Source: Melastoma dodecandrum (Eukaryota > Streptophyta > Magnoliopsida > Myrtales > Melastomataceae). Taken from it: a stretch of DNA of 64,000 nucleotides. The stretch covers positions 1 to 64,000 of the forward strand of contig JARUPY010000220.1 in assembly GCA_029817715.1 (NCBI GenBank), read 5' to 3'. Position numbers and translations under genes: made by a program. Positions 26,158-35,294 of this stretch are shown piece after piece. Positions within the stretch are counted from its first letter, which is position 1, and every line of letters begins with the position of its first letter. The notes beneath the pieces are model-generated. The model was not told where the DNA came from. It was given only the letters and a program-made list of their open reading frames with translations, and searched no databases.

Positions 26158-26538
26158 ATGACGTCGTCGGGGATCGGCTTCCGCACGGCCGGCTGGCCGG
26201 ATGCTGTCCCCGTCGACGAGCTTCGTCGCTGCCTCGATCCGCGGCCCGGCGACGCTCCTGCACCGCGCCTGTCCAACGCTCGAGCCGACGCGATCGTCAG
26301 GTTGCGCGAGCTGGCGCCCGATCTCGAATGGACGTTGCTGCCGCCCGACGCTTTCGAGAAAGACGTCGGCTTTGCGCTGGCGCTGGACAAGCTCCAGGGC
26401 GATCCCGCCGACCGCCTTCTTGCGATGATCTGCCGCGCTTACGCTCGCGCCGAGAGATATGCGACCCAATACATAAAAATAAAATCAGAGCGTGAGCCGG
26501 TTCAGTCTGAAATTGCTCAAAATGAGCATGGTTTTTAA
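26158..26538 (+). CDS. Hypothetical protein of the element operon
   Basis: 126 residues from the ATG at 26158. A helical stretch (ARADAIVRLRELAPDLEWTL, then FALALDKLQGDPADRLLAMI) supports coding. No family is recognised. The last about 25 codons are AT-rich (YIKIKSEREPVQ), where the base composition drops and the next gene overlaps. Confidence 0.45.
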   Translation: MTSSGIGFRTAGWPDAVPVDELRRCLDPRPGDAPAPRLSNARADAIVRLRELAPDLEWTLLPPDAFEKDVGFALALDKLQGDPADRLLAMICRAYARAERYATQYIKIKSEREPVQSEIAQNEHGF

Positions 26539-27058
26539 TACTTTTCTTGGTGATCCCCATAAATTACGGCTTTCGATTGATCGCGTAGAAGCATCTCGCT
26601 GGTACGAGGAAGAGCCTCCCCATGCGCGCCGCGCGGCACTTGATAAGGCGGTGTTCGTACTACGCGAACACGAAGTAGCGCTTCATGGAATATTAAACAA
26701 TATTAATTCTCCGCAACATGATCCTTTCTTCTTCTATATGCTTGTTTTATGCGATGTAATTGCGCTTTCTACTGACATTAAGATTGCTGGTCACGACAAA
26801 AATAAAAAGAATACCAAATGGAGGCGGCTTGTTGGAGCGGCGGGCGACGTGGTGGGGTTGAGCGTAGACGACGATGAGTATGACACGCTGTTTCGAAAGC
26901 TTGACGGACGAGGCGCCTATTCGGGCGCTCTGACGGATGGTGTAAAGAACCTGAGGTTTCTCCTTGAGCCTCCGATCCGCGCCCGGATTCACGGCGGCCA
27001 GCTTCGTGCGGCCATCATCGAGTTGGATTTGGGCCTGCTCCCGCCCGAGACGACCTGA
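26522..27058 (+). CDS. Hypothetical protein of low GC content
   Basis: 178 residues from the ATG at 26522; a GTG at 26492 is an alternative. The reading KAVFVLREHEVALHGILNNI, followed by FFFYMLVLCDVIALSTDIKI, looks like a helical soluble protein. The stretch 26530-26820 is markedly AT-richer than all neighbours, suggesting a recent separate acquisition. Cargo genes of satellites often look like this; a role in phage defence is possible but unproven. Confidence 0.55.
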   Translation: MSMVFNTFLGDPHKLRLSIDRVEASRWYEEEPPHARRAALDKAVFVLREHEVALHGILNNINSPQHDPFFFYMLVLCDVIALSTDIKIAGHDKNKKNTKWRRLVGAAGDVVGLSVDDDEYDTLFRKLDGRGAYSGALTDGVKNLRFLLEPPIRARIHGGQLRAAIIELDLGLLPPETT

Positions 27059-27112
27059 CCGTCAGACCTCGACAGGCGATACACGCACGCGTCGGAAAAG
27101 CGAGCGTTCAAA

Positions 27113-27853
27113 ATGACGCGGAAATTTCCGAACACGAAAAGCGTGCGAATATTGCTCACACAAGAGTTGTTGGGCCTAATACGGTTGTCTCAAGAAAGGT
27201 TCCGCGACAACCTCAATGTCCAGACCATCCTCTTTGCATCATCCTCGGCTCGGCTATACTGTCTCGGACCGGCCGATGTCGGCGACGTCGTCTGGTGCGA
27301 TGCCTGCGAGGCGCAGCATTACCATTCGGGTGACGTCGTTGCGGCCGCGCGTCTTCCGTCTCACTGTCACGATGGGCCCGGCTCGCCCTATGTGCCGGCG
27401 TACCCCACGCTCGACGTCGGCCGGATCGATGATGCCGACGCGCTCGCCCCGCTGGCGGGTTTCCGGCAGCCGTATTGGCGGCGCTTGCGGGATCGCGGCG
27501 AGGCGCTGCAGGGGCTTCATGCGGCGGCGATCCTCGGTCTCTCCGTGCGCCGCCGGGCGTCGCTGGTCTCGCTGCATGTGGCCGGGGAAGAAGTCCGCCT
27601 TCAGCGTCACCGATGGCAGGCGATCGGGCCGTCATCGGTGGTGCATGGGCAAGACCTTCTGACCCTCGCAAGGCACGTCCACAGGCTCGCGACACCGGTC
27701 GGCGACGGCCTGCGCTGCGGCATGGCGGCCGCCAGGCTGCTCGAGGAAGGAACCGGCGCGCGCTTTGACGCCACGGCGTTCCTCGGCATCGTCGACGTGG
27801 TGGAGGACTTCTATCGCCGCGGCGCTCCGTACGGGGAGGGCAGGCGGGCGTGA
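27113..27853 (+). CDS. Hypothetical protein of the element operon
   Basis: 246 residues from the ATG at 27113. The C-terminal two thirds (AILGLSVRRRASLVSLHVAG, then HVHRLATPVGDGLRCGMAAA) have convincing coding character. A Cys/His cluster (WCDACEAQHYHSG and SHCHDG) near residue 65 could bind zinc. The N-terminal 40 residues are AT-richer and less certain. The stop overlaps a GTG that may start the primase/helicase gene. Confidence 0.5.
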   Translation: MTRKFPNTKSVRILLTQELLGLIRLSQERFRDNLNVQTILFASSSARLYCLGPADVGDVVWCDACEAQHYHSGDVVAAARLPSHCHDGPGSPYVPAYPTLDVGRIDDADALAPLAGFRQPYWRRLRDRGEALQGLHAAAILGLSVRRRASLVSLHVAGEEVRLQRHRWQAIGPSSVVHGQDLLTLARHVHRLATPVGDGLRCGMAAARLLEEGTGARFDATAFLGIVDVVEDFYRRGAPYGEGRRA

Positions 27854-29767
27854 CAAAGAAGGGGGCAGGGGCGGGCGCTGGGGGCAGCGACCCGACCGAT
27901 ACGAGCCCGGCGCCGTCGGGCCATGCCGCGTCGCTCCGATGAAGCGTACGCGAAAATCGAGGCCGTTGCGGCTTCAGCGGCGGCCGCTGGCGGCAATCGG
28001 GCCTCGGATGCGGTGTCGGGTGCGGCGGCGCCGGCCGAAGGCCCTCACGCGCCATCTGTGGCGATCGACGACGGGGATGCGGCGGAATGGCCCGATGGGT
28101 TCGTCGCGACCGCCGATGGGCTCTTCTACGTGCCGCACGTGCCGGCCGGGTCCGACAAGCGGCCGCCGGCGACGTGGTTGTGTGCCCCGATCCAGATTCG
28201 CGGCCTGGCGCGGACGGAGGACGGGACGGGATGGAGCGTCGTCGTCACCTTTCGCGATCTCGACGACACGGAGAAGGTCGCGACCCTCGCCAAGGCCGAT
28301 CTCGTCGGCGGCGACGGCGCGACCATCGTGCGCGCTCTCGCCTCGCAAGGCCTCGACATCGCGGGGCGCAAGGCCGCGCGCGATCGTCTCCTTGAGGCGC
28401 TGGCCGGCGTGCGCGTCGCGCGGCGCGTGACCCTGCGCGATCGTGTGGGCTGGAGCCTCGACGGCCGTTTCTTCGCGCTGCCGGGCGCCACGATCGGGGC
28501 CGGCGCCGACGTCGTGCTCGAGCACCAGGCGCGCGGGGCGAACTTCGCGGCGGCGGGTGAGCTGCAGGAGTGGCAAGGATGGCTCAGCGAGCTCGTCGCG
28601 CCGCATGACATTCTCGTCTTCTACACGGCCCTCGCCCTCGCAGGGCCGCTCCTCGAGCCGCTCGGCGCCGAGGGCGGCGGCTTCCATCTCGTCGGGCCTT
28701 CGTCGACGGGCAAGACGACGGCCCTCGTCGTCGCCGCGTCGCTGTGGGGCGGGCCGTCCTATGCGCAGAGCTGGCGCGCGACGTCGAACGCGCTCGAGGG
28801 CGTCGCGGCCGCGCACAATGACGGGTTGCTGGCGCTCGACGAAATCGGGCTTTGCGATAGCAGAGATGTTGCCGTGGCCAGCTATGTTCTGAGCGGAGGA
28901 AGCGGCAAGCAACGCATGCGCTCGGACGGCGACCTCCGCCCGCTGCGGCGCTGGCGCATCGCCGTCGCGTCGACGGGCGAGATCGGACTTGCCGACAAGA
29001 TCGGTGAGGACGGCACCGGCCGCGTCATGGCCGGACAAGAAGTCAGATTGGTCGACATCAAACTAAGCCCGGAGAAGCTCTCGGGCGTGTTCGACGGCGA
29101 GGGCACGCCCGAGCACTTCGGCGCGCTCGCCAAGCGCATCAAGGTCGCGGCAGGCCAAGCCTACGGCACGGCAGGGCCGGCCTTCGTCGCCGATCTCGTC
29201 GCCAACCGCGAGCGCTTGGTTGCCCATGCGCGCAAGATCCTCGCCGCCTTCGTGGCGAAGCATGCGCCGGCCGGCGCCGATGGCCAGGTGGCGCGCTGCG
29301 CGGCGCGGTTCGCGCTCGTCGCGGCCGCTGGCGAGATCGCGGCCGAACGCTTCATTCTTCCCTTCGACAAGGGCCGCGTCGCCGCCGCAGCGGGGCGGCT
29401 GTTCACCGGATGGATCGCCGCGCGGGGCGGGTCGGGCTCGAGCGAGGAGCGCGCGGCGATCGTCCGCGTCCGCGACTTCATCAACGCGCACGGCGCGGCG
29501 CGTTTCACACGCGTCGCCGATGCCGATTCATGGCGCGTGCAACAGCGGGCCGGCTGGCGCGACGAGGGGTCGTTTTACTTCCACGACGGGGCTTGGCGCG
29601 AGGCGCTTGCCGGTCTCGACCCGCGCTTCGCGGCGACGGTCCTCCATCGCCACGGATACCTCACGCGCGAGCACGGCCACCACAAGGTCAAGGTGAGTAT
29701 CCCCGGCTCCGACAAGCGGCCGCGCTTGTACAAAATCGACACGTCCATTCTCGAATTCGAGGGCTGA
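27850..29767 (+). CDS. DUF927-domain primase/helicase-like ATPase
   Basis: About 615-640 residues. The DUF927 ATPase domain shows GPSSTGKTT (Walker A, about residue 250) and LLALDEIGL (Walker B), with RWRIAVASTGEIGLADK as the sensor-like region. DUF927 proteins serve as replication helicases, often joined or coupled to primases, in phages, satellites and integrative elements. The frame at 27923 is intact to the stop. A better start is the GTG at 27850, overlapping the previous stop, if one base is removed near 27940. No TOPRIM domain is obvious upstream. It is the probable replication module of the element. Confidence 0.8.
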
Positions 29768-29770
29768 TCC

Positions 29771-30043
29771 ATGGCGGATTTCATCATAGCTCCATCGCTG
29801 GCCCGCCGCGGGCCGTCCGGTTTCCTCGACGTCGAGATAAGGCGGCCATCCCCTCGCGAGGCCTTGGAAGCCGAGGCGCTGCGGCGCGAAGGCGATCGCC
29901 TCTTCGCCGATCTCGCCAAGCAAGAGCGCGCTGGCGCGGCCCTCGACGCGTCGCTGCAGCTCTTAGCCGACATGACCGATGCCGAGCGCGCCGAGCTGCG
30001 CTTCGCGATGCGCTGCGATCCCGAGCTGCGGTCCGTCCTGTGA
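29771..30043 (+). CDS. Small hypothetical protein
   Basis: 90 residues, starting 3 bases after the DUF927 stop. Helical (SPREALEAEALRREGDRLFA, then LQLLADMTDAERAELRFAM). No family is recognised. It overlaps the next GTG by GTGA. Confidence 0.6.
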   Translation: MADFIIAPSLARRGPSGFLDVEIRRPSPREALEAEALRREGDRLFADLAKQERAGAALDASLQLLADMTDAERAELRFAMRCDPELRSVL

Positions 30044-30315
30044 TCGCCGGCGAGACGCTGGCGGCGCGCACCGAGCGCGCGCGTCGCGAGGCGGCGGCAA
30101 CCGCTCAGGCCGCGGCGCGCCGGCAAGCCGCGCTCGATGCGGCGTCGGCCGCGTCCTCGGGTTTCGCCGCCGGCGCCGTTGGCACCGTTGCCCCATCCCG
30201 TCTTCCGCCGCGTCAGCGGCGGCTCAACCCGCGCCCGCGATCGTCGATCCGGGCGCCGTTCACCAAGCAAAGGAAAAGGAAAATCCGATGTCCGACCCGA
30301 GGCAAGCTCCCTTGA
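30040..30315 (+). CDS. Small Ala/Arg-rich hypothetical protein
   Basis: 91 residues from the GTG at 30040 overlapping the previous stop. The first 45 residues form a charged helix (TERARREAAATAQAAARRQA); the rest is low-complexity and Arg/Pro-rich, so an indel after about residue 55 is possible. It could be a scaffold-like or head-tail accessory protein, but nothing specific shows this. Confidence 0.4.
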   Translation: MIAGETLAARTERARREAAATAQAAARRQAALDAASAASSGFAAGAVGTVAPSRLPPRQRRLNPRPRSSIRAPFTKQRKRKIRCPTRGKLP

Positions 30316-30794
30316 AGCGTACCACCGTCAAGCTGTCGACGCCGATCCTGTGGTTCGACAAGCTCGTCTCCGAGGTGACCCTCCGAGAGCCGACCGCGGC
30401 TGACTTCTTCAGCATCGGAGAGCCGACGGTCTTGGCCGGTCACGGGGGGACTGCCGTATGGGCCGACGTGCCCGAGGCTATCAGGGCTTACCTCGACAAA
30501 TGCCTCGTCGACATCGACGGCGGCAGCAACTTCCTCACGGTGCTCGGCCTGCGCGACGGGTTCGCGATCAAGGAGGCGCTCATGGGTTTTTTTCCGGCGT
30601 GGGCCGGAGGCCGCGCCGGCATAGTCACGGCGGAGGACTTGCGCATCGCGCTGCGAATCATCGTGTTCGATTGGCGGCTCGAGAGATACGGCGATGCCGA
30701 GGCGATGTCGCCGTCCGCGCTCTGGAAAATCTATCAGGAATACCACGCCCATCAAACGTGGGTCATCAAACAACGTAAAAGCAAGGGGGCCTGA
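30288..30794 (+). CDS. Phage tail assembly chaperone-like protein
   Basis: 168 residues from the ATG at 30288 with AAGGAAAAGGAAAA upstream. The N-terminal reading TVKLSTPILWFDKLVSEVTL followed by REPTAADFFSIGEP matches the tail assembly chaperone family of Mu gp41/P2 E type (beta strand, then RePtagD-like). Its position immediately before the tape measure gene is where such chaperones sit. The C-terminus is basic. Confidence 0.75.
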   Translation: MSDPRQAPLKRTTVKLSTPILWFDKLVSEVTLREPTAADFFSIGEPTVLAGHGGTAVWADVPEAIRAYLDKCLVDIDGGSNFLTVLGLRDGFAIKEALMGFFPAWAGGRAGIVTAEDLRIALRIIVFDWRLERYGDAEAMSPSALWKIYQEYHAHQTWVIKQRKSKGA

Positions 30795-30796
30795 TC

Positions 30797-33042
30797 ATGG
30801 GCGGCGTCGCTCGAGGCTAAACTCGTCATTTCCGCACAAGATCGCACGAAGGCGGCCTTCGACGCCATCCTGCGCAGGCTCGATGACGTGATGGAGCGTG
30901 CCGGCAGAGCCGGGCGCGCAATGCAGGTCGGGGATCGCGCGGCAACTAACGTTGGAGCCTCGCTCGGCCGTGTCGGGCAGAGCTTTGTCGCGGCCGCGCG
31001 CAACATGGAGACGGCGGCTCGTTCGATGGAGCGCGCAGCGTCTGCGATGAGGCGCATGCCGCAGCGGCCGCCGGACGTGCCGCTCCCGCGCGAGGGTGGT
31101 AGCGGAAGCCGCGGTCATGGTCGAACGATCGCCGGGCAGCTCGCCGGCGGTCGCCCTGCCGGACACATCGCCCGGCACGTCGTGACGGACGGAGCCTACG
31201 GCGCCGGCGGCCTCGTTGCCGCCGGGGGCGCCTACGTCACCTTCGAGGCCGGGGAAAAGGCGGTCGAGAAGAGCGCCGAGCGTGGGCATGAGCTGGTACG
31301 CATGCATACGGCAGGTATCCGCGACGAGGATCGGGACGCGGCGCAGAAACGCGCCGCAGAACTGGCGGCCCGCTATCCTCAAGTCGACGGCACTTCGATC
31401 CTGCACACGCTTCGCAACGTTCGCGCGATCACCGGGAGCTATGACGACGCGGCGGCAGGCGCCGACGACATCCTCCGCATGCGGATCGTCGCCAATGCAT
31501 CGAAGCCGGGTCGCGACATCGAGCACGAGACCGATCAGCTCCTGAAGGCCATGGAAATGCACGGCGACACTATGGACCGCGGCGCTTTCCATGACGCGAT
31601 GACCAAGATTATCCGCGTGCTGGCGGTCGAGGGCGATACGCTCGGCCCGGCCGACATTTACCAAGCCTCCAAGCACGCGCGCCAGGCGCTCCCGACGGCC
31701 TCCCGGCGGTTTCTCTATGTCGCCGCCCCTGCGCTCGAGCAAGACATGGGCGGGTCCGGCTTCGGTACCGCACTATCGGCCTTCAACCGTGCCTTCGTCG
31801 ACGGCCGGATGGACAGCCGAGCGCTCCAAACCGCTCTTGACCTTGATCTCATCGACAAGAAGGATGTCGACTTCAAAGGAAACAAGCCGATTGCCGTAAA
31901 ACCAATTACTCACGGTGGCCATGGCTTCAAAGACTCTCAGCTTGCGGCAACCGAACCTGACAAATTTATAGCTGCAAGAATAGCATCTGCTCTGAAGGCG
32001 CATGGTATAACAAGCCCTGAGGATCAGGCTGCAACTATGGGTATTCTTCTGTCGAACCGCAATGCTGGCCAGCTCGTCAATACGATACTTACGCAGCTGC
32101 CGCGCATTCTGAAGACAGAGGCGAACTTCGCCAGCGTGCCCAACGACCCGGCAGGCTATATCATGTCGCACGACCCTCAGGCTGCGATACAGGGATTCGA
32201 GAACTCCTTCGCCAACCTCGCCGCGTCGACGGACGCGACAGGCCACGGCTTCACGGCGGCGGTCAACGCGATGACGGCGGCGGTGAACGACGCCGCCGCC
32301 AAAATGCAGGGAACGACGACCGACCACATGCGGCAGGTTCAAGCCACGCAGGAGGCGGGCGGTCGACGCGGCGAGGCTCGCCAGGCTAACCGGGACTTCT
32401 TTGGGATAGACAGCGATCAGGACCTGTCGAAAGCGTCGCCGGAAGAGCTGTCGGCGGCCAGAAAAAAAGAGATCGATGACCTGCAGACGAAGCTTGTGCC
32501 GATGATGCTCAAGCTGCGGGGGCTCAACGACGAGATCGCCGCGCGCAAGGCTGATAAGCGCGGGGTCCTGGGCTGGCTCGGCCTCGGGCAGCCGGCCGGC
32601 GCGCTCGGCGACGAGGCGGCCGCGCTGAATGCGCAGCTCGGCGAGCTGCAAGCGGCGCTGGCGAGGCTCAGGTCGTTTGAAGCACAACAGTCGAAAGACG
32701 AAGCGGCCAAGCGGGCTTATGCTCATTCGGGGGTGCCGTTGCCGTCTTCGCCTGTTTTTTCCATATGGCGGCCCGGGCGCGGCCACGGCGGCGGCGGCGC
32801 CGGTTTTTCCTTACGGCGGCGGCGCGGTCCCGTCGCCAGGCCGATCGCCCTATGGCGGGCTCGACCGCGGGGCGGCGACCGGGCCGATCGAGGCCGAGCT
32901 GAAGGGCTCCGTCACCGTAACAACCTCGGCCGAATTCAAAGAGACGAGCAGCTTCGTTGCGCTCGTGAATAAAGCGCAGAAGGTCGTCTCGGATAGCGCG
33001 CTGATCAAGACGGCGGCGGGCAGCGATAATTCCTTCGGATGA
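30797..33042 (+). CDS. Phage tail tape measure protein, two frameshifts
   Basis: About 748 residues when joined. The ATG at 30797 is directly followed by a break in GGG (30799-30801); with one G fewer the protein begins MAASLEAKLVISAQDRTKAA, a standard tape-measure opening. A long helical body follows (about 30888-32700), with Gly/Ala hydrophobic segments (GAGGLVAAGGAYVTFEAGE), an AT-richer inner part (31890-32060) and no visible lytic domain. A second break in the T6 run at 32755-32760 shifts to a Pro-Tyr-Gly-Gly-rich linker and an ending SSFVALVNKAQKVVSDSALI with a stop at 33042. It sets tail length in siphophages and myophages. Confidence 0.8.
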
Positions 33043-33102
33043 AGGTCGGCAGCGGCGCCGCCGACACCGGCCCTGCCGGGCGCAAGCCGTAGGGAGCGAG
33101 CG

Positions 33103-33633
33103 ATGATCAGCCTCACGATCAAGTTCGACGCCGCAGCCATCCACGCCCTCGAAAGGCAAATTCCTGCAGCGATCGCGCGGGGGCTCAACGCCGGCGGCGA
33201 TCGCGTGCGGGTCATCGTGCCGAAGGCGCTGAAGGCGCAGACGAACGTCACGGCCATGTCGTCGATCGTGTCGCGCATGACGGGATCGGGCGTCGGCGCC
33301 AACCGGGCCGCGCCTGGTCACCTCGCCTATGCCCTCGTCGCTCGTGGCAAGGGCATTCCAATCAAAGAGTTTCCAGTCGTCGACGCCGGCCGAGGGATCG
33401 ATGCGAAAACGTGGGGCGTCGATCACCTGTTCAAGCGGTCGTTCGCGATCAAGGGACAGGGCGTCGAGGGCTTCCGCGCGCGGCTCGGGCGCTCGCGCTA
33501 CCCAATCCGTAGGCTCTACGGGCCGGCGCTGCCGAAGGAGATCGTGAAGGGGCAGGCGGCTGCGGCGTTCCGCGCCTCTGCGGCGGCCTATGTGCCGGCG
33601 GCGGTGCTCGCCGAGCTGGCGCGGGTGCTCTGA
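33103..33633 (+). CDS. Minor tail protein (gpZ-like)
   Basis: Intact 176-residue protein with AGGGAG before the ATG at 33103. ALERQIPAAIARGLNAGGDR, followed later by YPIRRLYGPALPKEIVKG, matches prophage minor tail protein Z, which acts at the tail end that joins the head. It follows the tape measure gene. It indicates a long-tailed phage origin for this module. Confidence 0.75.
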   Translation: MISLTIKFDAAAIHALERQIPAAIARGLNAGGDRVRVIVPKALKAQTNVTAMSSIVSRMTGSGVGANRAAPGHLAYALVARGKGIPIKEFPVVDAGRGIDAKTWGVDHLFKRSFAIKGQGVEGFRARLGRSRYPIRRLYGPALPKEIVKGQAAAAFRASAAAYVPAAVLAELARVL

Positions 33634-33668
33634 TGACGCCGATGAATGGCCACGGGAGGGGATGAGAG

Positions 33669-33943
33669 ATGTCTCGGGCCGGAGGCTCATTGGCGCTGGC
33701 CGAGCGGCGGGACGTGCTCCCGCTGTCGTGCCCACCGCGCGGCCTGTCACGCGTCGAGGCGGCTCGTACGTCGGCGTGTCGCCCTCCCTCTTCGACGAGA
33801 TGGTGCGCGATCGCCGCATGCCGGCGGCAAAGCGGATCAACGCGCGCCGCGTCTGGGACCGTGCGCGGCTTGACGCGGCCTTCGCGGCCCTTCCTGATGA
33901 GGACGGCGAGAGCGATGGAAACCCCTGGCACGACCTCGCCTAG
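33669..33943 (+). CDS. AlpA-like helix-turn-helix protein, one frameshift
   Basis: The frame from the ATG at 33669 ends PPRGLSRVEAA; one missing base near 33764 moves to RYVGVSPSLFDEMVRDRRMP followed by KRINARRVWDRARLDAAFAA and a stop at 33943. This is the small HTH family regularly found directly before integrases in rhizobial mobile elements, used as excisionase or activator. It overlaps the integrase start by 29 bases. Confidence 0.75.
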
Positions 33944-35067
33944 CGAGGCTTCGGTGATCGTCCAAAGACTGAAGTACCTCGTCGAGGACGTCGACCGCCA
34001 CGGCAACGTGCGCGTCTATCTCCGCCGGCCGGGATGCAGGAAGGTCCGGCTTCACGAGATGCCCGGCACCCCCGCGTTTCTTGCCGAGTACAGCGCCGCC
34101 ATGCTCGCTGAGCCGACGTCGTCGCCTCCTCGTCGATCGGCCGAGGCGCCGGCTACGCCCGGCAGCTTCCGCCGACTTTGCCAGCTCTACTTCGCCTCGC
34201 CTGAGTACCTGGGCCTCGACGACAGCACGCGGAACTGGCGTCGTCGCTCGCTCGAGGGGATCTGCCAAAAGCACGGGACCAAGCCGTTCGCGCGCATGGA
34301 CGCAAAGGGCGTCCGTCTCCTGCGCGACGAGCTCGCAGCGCGACCGGGTGCCGCGAACAACCGGCTGAAGGCGCTGAAAGCTCTCTTCTCTTGGGCCGTC
34401 GAGGCGCACGAGGCGCACGCCAACCCGACGCGCGACGTCAGGCTTCTCCGCTATCATTCGGCAGGGCACCATTCCTGGACCGCCGACGAGATCGCCAAAT
34501 TCGAGGCGCATCATCCACTCGGCACCAAGGCCAGGCTCGCCATGGCGCTCCTGCTCTACAACCGCCTGCCGGCGGGAGGACGCGCCGCGCCTCGGGCCTC
34601 AGCACGTCAAGAGCGGGCGCATCCGCTTCGTCCAGGCGAAGAACGAGCATCGGCGGCCCGTCCTCGTCGACATGCCGATCGCGCCGGAGCTGCAGCTCGT
34701 CCTCGATGCCACGCCCGCTAGGCACCTGACGTTCCTGACGACCGAGTACGGCAAGCCCTTCAGCGCCGCCGGCTTCGGCAACAAGTTCCGCGAGTGGTGC
34801 GACGCTGCGGGCCTGGCGGGATGCTCGGCGCACGGCCTGCGCAAGGCAATGGCCGCTCGCCTCGCTGAGAACGATGCGACGTCGCACCAGATCGGGGCCG
34901 TGACTGGCCATTCAAGCCTCGAGGAGATCGAGCGCTATACGCGGGCTGCCGCGCGCGCTCGCTTGGCCGACGAGGCCTTCGCCAAACTCGATCGTGGGGC
35001 CGGATCGGGAACAAAATTGTCCCACTCGGATGTGGGGTTAGGTGTCCCACCGAAGAAAGTTCAATGA
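33915..35067 (+). CDS. Tyrosine-type integrase, one frameshift
   Basis: About 383 residues. The N-terminal arm/core-binding region (RLKYLVEDVDRHGNVRVYL, then FRRLCQLYFASPEY) precedes the catalytic domain: first Arg in CRRED (about 34575), HGLRKAMA (His-x2-Arg) and TGHSSLEEIERYTRAA, with the nucleophilic Tyr. A single indel near 34565 separates the two halves. It ends 26 bases before the 3' end of tRNA-Glu, the expected attachment site. It is the probable integrase of the element to its left. Confidence 0.87.
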
Positions 35068-35092
35068 AAACAGCGCGAACAAAACGAGATGG

Positions 35093-35165
35093 CGCTCCCT
35101 ACGGGACTCGAACCCGTGTTTTCGCCGTGAGAGGGCGACGTCCTAGACCGCTAGACGAAGGGAGC
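35093..35165 (-). tRNA. tRNA-Glu(CTC)
   Basis: Minus-strand cloverleaf: acceptor GCTCCCT pairs with AGGGAGC, the anticodon loop CTCTCAC carries CTC, and the T-arm contains GGTTCGAGTCC. Discriminator G, no encoded CCA. Its 3' end faces the integrase gene 26 bases away, so it is the likely attB of the element. Confidence 0.93.
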
Positions 35166-35294
35166 TGCGGCGCGAGGGCGGAGCTATAGCCGCGCGGCCG
35201 GCGCATCGCAATACGAATATGGCGGCGCGTCGCGGGCGATCGCACCCCTCCGCCCTCATTTGACCCTCCGCTTCGCGCGCGGCATGGCTCGGCC

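Noticed and set aside
21078..35067. Calling the region a complete prophage
   Set aside because: No terminase, portal, protease, capsid, baseplate or lysis genes could be found; only a few tail genes are present.
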